NCBI GenBank assembly: GCA_963576735.1
Contig: OY755198.1
Coordinates: 558,001-622,000, forward strand
Source of the DNA: Bedellia somnulentella
Taxonomy: Eukaryota > Arthropoda > Insecta > Lepidoptera > Bedelliidae
Length of the DNA stretch: 64,000 nt
Direction: 5' to 3'
The notes below the pieces were generated by a model. It was not told where the DNA came from and did not search any database. It worked only from the letters and a program-made list of their open reading frames with translations. Shown piece by piece: positions 57,777 to 64,000 of this stretch. Both the position numbers and the translations under genes were made by a program. Position 1 is the first letter of the stretch. Each line of letters begins with the position of its first letter.

Positions 57777-57929
57777 CTATAGCATGACGACCCGCGCCAG
57801 GAAGGCGGGCGGCGGCGCGGCGTACACGGCGGGCGTGCGGGCGGCGCCGCAGCCGCGCCCCAGCGACGTCACGCCGACCACGCGCCACGCGCACCCGCTG
57901 CCCACCTGCGCGGGGCCGCCCGAGTCGCC
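57777..57929 (-). CDS. Serine protease exon S4 (catalytic Ser, stop)
   Basis: Acceptor ATTACAG, stop TAG at 57777-57779. Begins GDSGGPAQVGSGCAWRVVGV, continues TSLGRGCGAARTPAVYAAPP, ends AFLARVVML. Catalytic Ser195 is in GDSGGP. Nearly every third position is G or C, in sharp contrast to exons S1-S3 and the AT-rich surroundings. Confidence 0.85.
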   Translation of the reverse strand, partial: GDSGGPAQVGSGCAWRVVGVTSLGRGCGAARTPAVYAAPPPAFLARVVML

Positions 57930-60900
57930 CTGTAATTATTATAACTATTTATTTATTTGGGTTGCCAAGAGAGCATACATTATACAGCCTTATACACGAT
58001 CGGTTTCCGACCACCTACCATCATGGCTCTGGTTGAGTTGATATAAAAATGGAAAGAGTAGAAGTCTGTTGTTCCTCCGATATTTGGTTGATGTCAACGG
58101 CTAATAAATAAAGAATAAATAATCTTGGTCGGAATCACATCTCTTCCGATTGAACTGACAAGTTGGTTCCAACCACCGACCGTGTAGAACGAATACAAAA
58201 CTCGGTTGTTCGGTTGCTGTGTAGTGTCGGCTTAGAATAGCACTACCCCATTTCTTCCGGTGGGTGTACGTAAAAGGCGACTAACGGTATTGGGGCTTTT
58301 AAGGGATTTTTGGGCGATGCGGTTGGAGGCCCATCACCAAGAACCTTTATTTCACCATCTATTCCCCATGCACCTTCTAAAAGTGGCTAAGGAATTTCTA
58401 ATTCCTTAGCTCTGGCTACCCCTTTCTTGGGATTTATAGCCGTGAGTATATGTATGTATGTTGTTCGGACCAAGTTCACATGGTCGGTGGTCGGAAACCG
58501 ATCGTGTATAAGGCTTTTTAATGTTTAATACAATTAAAAAAAAAACAAGACAAAAGCAAAATGTGTATGGAACCATTATACAGGGCGTCCCACGGCAATG
58601 CCACACGGAGGGAAAGTACCTTAAATATCACAAATAGCATATTTTACTCAAAAAAGACTTCATTTTATTTTTAAAACTTAGTAAAGTTGCATTCATACAT
58701 TCTTTTTTTTATGCATGAATAAAAAAAACGCGTCATCGGAGGAAAAGTACCTCAATTATTGTAAATGCATATCTTACTGAAAGAATGCATTATTTCGATT
58801 TAAAAAAACTGGTTGAATTGCATTTAAAATAATTTCATGGTTAAACCGGGATTGAAACCCGCTACACGAGAAAAAAAAATACCCTGTAGCTTTGTCATAT
58901 CGATCGAAAGACTTCAATGTGAGAAAATTTTATTATTGTGGCACCTTATCTTACAAATAATTATTTGAGTATCGGATTGCGATATTAACTTCAGTTCCGG
59001 TATTGTAATATCGTAAAAAAACATCCGAAATTCCGGAGTTACGAAATTTCGGAATTCCGGGATCCATGCCCTAGTTAGATCTGGGGATTTCGGCGGCCAC
59101 CTAGTTTCTTCATTTGTTCCGATCCAGGAAGTAAAGTGTTCATTGAAGATAATCCCTTGTTCTGTGACTGTAGTGAGCCCCTGCTTCTTGCTGAAAAATA
59201 ATATTTTGTCGTTCTGCCAACGGAAGATTATTTATCTTAATTCTTAAAATATTAAGTATTTCTAAATACCTATCCGTATTTAGATGTCCTTCGTAAAAAT
59301 GTACTAAGAGGCCCCGGTTGTTTACAAAACCACACCAAAAGTTGAAGGAAAAGCGCACTTGATTGTTAGTCTCGCGGATACGTAAGGGATTCTCCCGCTC
59401 CAGATGCAGTTATTATGTCTGTTGTACATACCATTATTGCTGAAGTTTGTTTCGTCAGACCAGAAAATATTATTAACAAAATCTTGATTCTCTAGAATGA
59501 GCCTCTCAATTTCTCGGCAGAAAATCAATCGTCTACCAGCATCACCCGGTTGCAATTTTTGTACTAATCGCCCTTCAACGTAACTTTTAAATTTGTATTT
59601 TTTTCAGTACATGGTGTATTTTGCTTTTCGAAAATCCGGTTTCTGCTTCACCTTCCCTCACTGAACATTTAGGATTTGCCCCAAAGTATATCAAAATGTC
59701 GAGCTCATCGTCTGTGTTTAACATTTGGAGCCGTGGTTGCGGTAATCGATGATCGAAACGTCCCAAATTTGTCAGATTATCCACGATTATCCACGACGAA
59801 TAAATCGAGATGGTGTGTTTCTATTAGGATATCTTTCACGGTGCCAATTTAAGGCTAATATTATGTTTTTGAGGTTCAAAAAGTACGCTTCCATTAATCA
59901 ACATTATTTTGATATGCCATAGTTAGTTATTACAATACCGTCGTAACAAAATCCTCGTAAACCGAAATAACTAAATAAATAGTCAATTCCCGCCAACAAA
60001 CTTTTAAAACTTTTTTTTTAATTTTTAACACTTGATCATAGTTTAAGATACCTGTTTTTCTGCCTAGTCAGAAATTTTAAAAAATGTTAAAACAATAATT
60101 GATTTTAACAGATTTGTTTAATTTAATGACACGAAACACGGAATTTGAATACATTATAGCAAGAATTAAAATAAGCTCGTTGTCGTTTACGCATACAGCA
60201 GAACATTATGCACACAAAATCAATTGATTGCATACAAACAGGTACGTTCCTACTTATCTCTTTATCATTTTATCATGCACTACAATTATAATAAGCAAAT
60301 GATGTGTACTTCTTAAGTGGGTAATCAGTATCCATTAGTAATAGGTACTTTAAAATGAAAAAAATAATGGCCTTCCTTTTGTTTAAAAAAAATATATCAC
60401 ATTGACGCCTTTCGATCGGTATGACAAAGCTACTTGTAGTATTTTTTTTCTCGTGTAGCGGGTTCGATTAACGGTTTAACCATAAAATTATTTATAATGC
60501 AATTCAACTTGTTTTTTAAATCGAAATACTGCCTTCTTTCAGTAAGATGTTCATTTACAAATAATTAAGGTACTTTTCCTCCAAATTACGTGATTTTTTT
60601 CCATACATAAAAAAAAAAGTATGAATGCAACTTTACAAAGGTTTAAAAATAAAGTGAAGTCTTCAAAAGCAAATATGCTATCTGTGATATTTAAGGTACT
60701 TTCCCTCCATGTGGCATGGTCGTGGGACGCCCTGTATAAAGAAACATTATTGTAACCTGTATTAACAACGAATAAATGATTATGATAAAAGTTATTCAAA
60801 TCATAATTCGTCAAATTTACTGCAAAAACCAAAACTTTAAATGCAAATGTCTTTTAAGCCCACCAAATGTGTTTATAGTACCCACGTTTTGCTTTGACAG

Positions 60901-62991
60901 TGTACTCAACTCACGTGATAGGGGCAGACCTATCGCCCCGTTTTGTACGAATATACTGTCACATGACTAAGTAAAACTTGGTCATGTGGGTTTCCTCATG
61001 ATGTTTTTCCTCACCGTTAACAACCATGATAAATTAACCACACACATACATGCCTTTAAAAAAGGTAAATTGATGAAAAGCGCGTGTTCAACTCATTGAG
61101 CTATCACGTTTAATAACTTGTATGTAGGTTATTTCGAAACACCAAAAGTATCTTCTAATTCATACTTTATCATATCCTAGTCATTAGTTACTAGGAATTT
61201 ATGGCCGTGAGTATATATGTCATATACAGTCCTAGTATTTGCATTTTTCCTCACCTGACAAGTATCTTTTCCTCCCCTCTCTTCTCCGGCACACATTTGG
61301 CTATTTCTGTCTACCCCATTAGGTAATTTGCGTGAAGTTCCTAATGATCTTGAACAGTCATCTACGTCCCAAACAGGGATGGAAACCCCGCGGAGTTCTT
61401 GGGACATTTCACCGTCTGGAAGATAGGAAGGGGTTTGATAAGCTGTGTTTATATAATTATGTATGCATTATTTGTTTTACATGAAAAACTCGTGTGGGGA
61501 TTATTACTAATCCATTAAGCAAACAAAAATTTTCGACACCGAACCTACACGAACAAGGACTCGAACCTACGACCTCGGGTATACGCCCCCGTCGCTCTGC
61601 CATCTGAGCTATGGTATCGGGAGACCACTCGCGCGAAAATTTGTATTTGCTTGTTTCTTTTCACCGTATTGTGTTGTATGTTATTGTTGTTATGTTAGTA
61701 GAGGACGACCACGCAGAACACACTTGGACCAAATTGAGAGTGTGCCCAAAAAGGCTGGCGTCCGAAGTATGAAGAATAAAAGAGCATGTATGAAAAGATT
61801 GATGGATGTAAACGAAGCTAGAGAGGTTTGTCAGGATCGTACGAAGTGGCGATCGATAGTCTCTGCCTACCCCAATGGGAATTAATGGCGTGAGTATATG
61901 TATGTATGTATGTATGTGTTGTCGTAGGTTCGAGACCTGCTGGTGTAGAAAATTTTTGTTTGCTTAATTGATAAGCTGTGTTTATATTATTAAACAAGCT
62001 TCTTTTTCCAGTTTATTATCGGTTGCCTACGACATAACATCAACCTACATGCCGGTTTCCAGCCCGATCTGTCCAGTGGTTTGGGCTGTGCGTTGATATA
62101 TCACCTTTGAGTTTTATATAATTACATTACATACATACATATACTCACGGCTGTAAATCCCTAGAAGAGGTAGCCAGAGCTAAGAAATTAGAAATTCCTC
62201 AGCCACTTTTGGAAGTTAAGTGGGGAAAAGTTGATAAAATAAAGGTTGTTGGTGATGGGTCTCCAACCGCATCGCCCAAAAATCTCTTAAAAGCCCCAAT
62301 ACCGTTAGTCGCCTCTTACGTACACGCACCGGAAGAAATGGGGTAGTGCTATTCTAAGCCGACACTACACAGCAAAATTACATTACACTATATAAAACAG
62401 CCTTAAATATGCTTTTCTAGAATAATAAGTATGTAACCTATGTCCACGTTAATTTCACTAAGTTCAACTTTGTCATGTGAATACACTGTCATATTACAAC
62501 CCAACTCTCTTTCTTACTGGCCTAAAATATATTTTAAAATGTAAACTTACCAAATTCAGTTCTACCCCATCCCGTCGCAATGATAGATTCGCCGGGTGAA
62601 GGTGGAGGACCGATGCACGCTGGTTTTACCACTTCGGAGAATCTGAAGGATGATAGTAGGTTATTGCACACTATTGATAATAGTGTTGTTATTGCACACC
62701 TAGCTATATAGAATAAATAGTATTAGGTACTTATTCCGAATAAACACCATTGGTGTGCAAAATTTTATTTTCATCCATGTGCGCAAGTGTAAAAATCATC
62801 CTGATTTTTTCGCTTCACGTATTAATATAGATACTTACGTAACTTTACTGACTAATTTCAAAACGGCGATGTCGTAGTAAGCTTCCGGAGGCTTATACCT
62901 CGGATGTTTTATAACTTTGGATATCTTCACGACCAGCGCAGCCGGGTCGTCGAGGTAGGCAGAGCCTAGTTGCACTGCTTGGGGGGCTCCG
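57777..62991 (-). CDS. Trypsin-like serine protease, C-terminal four exons (5' part off window)
   Basis: Exons S1 to S4 join in phase (2-1-0) to about 186 residues of an S1-family (chymotrypsin-fold) domain. Seen: catalytic Asp in YYDIAVLKL; TGWGRTEF; DVDDCSRSLG; MCAGEERGGKDTCQ with Asp189-type Asp, predicting cleavage after Arg/Lys; and catalytic Ser in GDSGGP. The His57 exon, signal peptide and any clip domain are beyond 64000. Sequence style resembles secreted clip-domain or snake-like proteases of insect immunity (inference). The C-terminus VYAAPPPAFLARVVML lacks the usual final Trp helix, and exon S4 is extremely GC-rich. Confidence 0.85.
57987..58514. repeat. 29-bp perfect inverted repeats enclosing a SINE-split element
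   Basis: GCCTTATACACGATCGGTTT plus nine more bases at 57987-58015 is repeated inverted at 58486-58514. Removing the SINE-A at 58214-58459 leaves a MITE-like element of about 280 bases in the protease intron. Confidence 0.7.
58214..58459 (+). mobile_element. SINE-A subfamily I with 9-bp target duplication
   Basis: GTTGTTCGG on both sides (58205-58213, 58460-58468). Splits the inverted-repeat element at 57987-58514. Confidence 0.86.
58581..60734 (-). mobile_element. Tc1/mariner-type transposon with long inverted ends
   Basis: Ends CAGGGCGTCCCACG and CGTGGGACGCCCTG, flanked by TA on both sides. Inverted ends extend about 330 bases each (58581-58920 and 60405-60734), diverged but readily aligned by eye. 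Between them lies a broken transposase on the minus strand. 59880-60400 holds no recognisable feature. Confidence 0.85.
59070..59790 (-). pseudogene. Broken Tc1/mariner-type transposase
   Basis: Pieces in order: MLNTDDELDILIYFGANPKC with a helix-turn-helix-like SVREGEAETGFSKSKIHHVL (N-terminal); RLILENQDFVNNIFWSDETN with the first catalytic Asp; MRFSFNFWCGFVNN; ERQNIIFQQEAGAHYSHRTR, where QQDG is expected, so the second Asp has become Glu; WPPKSPDLT. At least three frame changes and no C-terminus. Confidence 0.8.
60877..61111 (-). mobile_element. SINE-B, tail missing
   Basis: 'gtacccacgttttgctttga' to 'gagctatcacgtttaataac'. In the protease intron. Confidence 0.7.
61187..61217 (+). mobile_element. 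SINE-A 3' scrap
   Basis: 'ctaggaatttatggccgtga' then GTATATA; 38 bases downstream (on the minus strand) of the exon S3 donor. Confidence 0.5.
61255..61415 (-). CDS. Serine protease exon S3 (specificity pocket)
   Basis: Acceptor TTCCAG, donor CAG|GTGAGG. Encodes DGEMSQELRGVSIPVWDVDD, then CSRSLGTSRKLPNGVDRNSQ, then MCAGEERGGKDTCQ. The KDTCQ Asp sits at the S1 pocket base. Confidence 0.88.
61475..61970 (-). mobile_element. tRNA-like foldback element split by an RTE insertion
   Basis: Left: 'attaagcaaacaaaaatttt' then the reverse T-arm and body of the tRNA-like core (61540-61610). Right: 'gaaaatttttgtttgcttaa' (61947-61966). The RTE 3' end at 61685-61915 lies in between. The whole is flanked by a long direct repeat (see findings). 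Confidence 0.65.
61685..61915 (+). mobile_element. RTE 3' end, well preserved
   Basis: Encodes RGRPRRTHLDQIESVPKKAG, VRSMKNKRACMKRLMDVNEA, KWRSIVSAYPNGN then (TATG)n. Inserted in a tRNA-like foldback element within the protease intron. Confidence 0.8.
62132..62376 (-). mobile_element. SINE-A subfamily I with 11-bp target duplication
   Basis: ATTACATTACA on both sides (62121-62131, 62377-62387). Protease intron S2-S3. Confidence 0.86.
62551..62642 (-). CDS. Serine protease exon S2
   Basis: Acceptor CCTTCAG, donor G|GTAAGT. Encodes FSEVVKPACIGPPPSPGESI then IATGWGRTEF; TGWGRT is the hallmark before the activation-loop Cys pairs. Confidence 0.88.
62839..62991 (-). CDS. Serine protease exon S1 (catalytic Asp)
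   Basis: Acceptor ATTCTAG, donor AC|GTAAGT. Encodes GAPQAVQLGSAYLDDPAAL, then VKISKVIKHPRYKPPEAYYD, then IAVLKLVSKV. The Asp in YYDIAVLKL is catalytic Asp102. Confidence 0.88.
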
Positions 62992-63045
62992 CTAGAATAA
63001 AGAAATAGAATAAATAATTTTAGTTGGCACATTACTTAAGAAAAG

Positions 63046-64000
63046 ACGAAGTATTGTATTTGTATTGTATTGTATTTATTTATTCATCAAACAATATTCA
63101 TTGTGTCAGAATTGATACAACTAACTTAGGACTAACTTAAATCTATTTTAAATATACAATTAATAATAGTCAATAAATCAAAATAATCAAAAAATAATAA
63201 TCACAAAATGCTAAATAAATGTCAAATAGTTAAATTAAAATTCGATAGTATTAAAAAAATATATTTAAATGCAATGCTCTAATTCTCTTATGTCGTATAT
63301 ACAATTATCTAAAAGAAAAACTTTCAGCTTTTTCTTAAAAACTAGAGGAGATTCTATTAGTCTTATTTCATTTGGAATACAATTATGAATTTTCGTTATC
63401 TGATATCTTGGGGCATGTTCAACTATTTTGTACAAGGGAACATTTTCTTGTTTGAGGTAGAAATCTTTTCTTCTTTTGGACTCTCTTATTAACTTATTCT
63501 GTTCTGTCTCAATGCAACCACATTTATCTCTAAAGTTTGTCAAGAGCACGTATACATAAAGAGCAGGAACTGTTAAAATCTTTAATCTCTTAAAAAAATC
63601 TTTGCATGATTCTCTATACGATAGTCGTAAGATAATTCTTAGGGCTCTTTTTTGTAAAACAAATGCTTTCCTTATATTATACTGATAACTATTTCCCCAG
63701 TATTTTATACTATAACGTAGTTTAGACTCAACAAGTGCGTAATATACCATTTTCAAATGATTTAAATCAATTTCGTCCCTTAAACTTCTCAAAGCATAAC
63801 ATGCTGAGCTGAGAGAATTTTCAATCACTGTCAGTTCCTTCTTCCAGTTCAATTGCGAATCAATATGGACGCCTAAAAACTTAATTACATCCACTGCGCA
63901 AACTTGGACATCATTTAAATAGACATTTATTGTTTCTTTATTTCTTATTGTAGGTTTAAACAAAATTAAATTAGTTTTTACAACATTCAAAATTAAATTA
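63046..64000 (-). mobile_element. Non-LTR retrotransposon, C-terminal part of RT ORF
   Basis: Open minus-strand frame of at least 241 codons (63265-63990, continuing off window). It starts near the RT palm end (NVVKTNLILFKP) and runs through VIKFLGVHIDSQLNWKKEL, YYALVESKLRYSIKYWGNSY, VLQKRALRIILRLSYRESCK and IPNEIRLIESPLVFKKKLKV. Followed by a 3' UTR and an AATAC-type tail near 63050. CR1/Jockey group is likely but the clade is not assigned. Sits between protease exon S1 and the missing 5' exons. Confidence 0.8.

Overview
The window is AT-rich nuclear DNA of an insect, almost certainly a moth, most likely noctuoid. The evidence is short phase-consistent exons in long repeat-filled introns and the classic lepidopteran dispersed repeats. 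These include a SINE ending in (TATG)n, tRNA-headed SINEs ending in (TTATG)n, and the repeats carrying GGTTCCGTA, ACCCGACTGC and GCTTCGCCCGCG motifs. The species is inferred from repeat style only.

Three host genes can be assembled exon by exon. (1) A minus-strand gene from about 35.5 kb to beyond the left edge has 12 coding exons (A to L here). Splice sites and phases agree throughout. It encodes a nuclear-type protein with four AT-hooks, Ser/Asp-rich acidic stretches and the first half of a C2H2 zinc finger; I cannot name it. (2) A plus-strand Rab24 gene (42857-50052) has five exons and encodes 202 aa. (3) The last four coding exons of a trypsin-like serine protease lie on the minus strand (57777-62991); the His exon lies off the right edge. 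Genes 1 and 2 are head-to-head across about 7.4 kb.

Most of the rest is mobile DNA. The 14.2-kb intron between exons C and D of gene 1 holds an intact 1857-aa Helitron Rep/helicase ORF on the host sense strand. The same intron holds an apparently intact two-ORF CR1-group LINE on the antisense strand: a PHD/coiled-coil/FP25K-like ORF1 and an endonuclease/RT ORF2. That LINE has an arrangement worth testing. ORF1 ends on a canonical U_UUU_UUA slippery site. The minus-one frame is then open for about 218 codons and ends at an ATGA that overlaps the ORF2 start.

Other elements include a hAT copy with an 8-bp target duplication (7707-10293), a decayed Tc1/mariner with roughly 330-bp inverted ends (58581-60734), two foldback MITEs with TAA duplications, two 138-bp MITEs, a 305-bp MITE with TTA duplication, and a 254-bp-arm inverted repeat enclosing a tandem repeat. 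RTE-type LINE fragments are numerous. About 48 copies of one SINE (SINE-A) share the RTE 3' end. Several have clear target-site duplications, and one locus is a direct SINE/LINE chimera. Nested insertions give a relative order of activity.

Coordinates of exons and of elements with duplications are base-accurate by reading. Boundaries of older repeats are approximate to about 10 bases.
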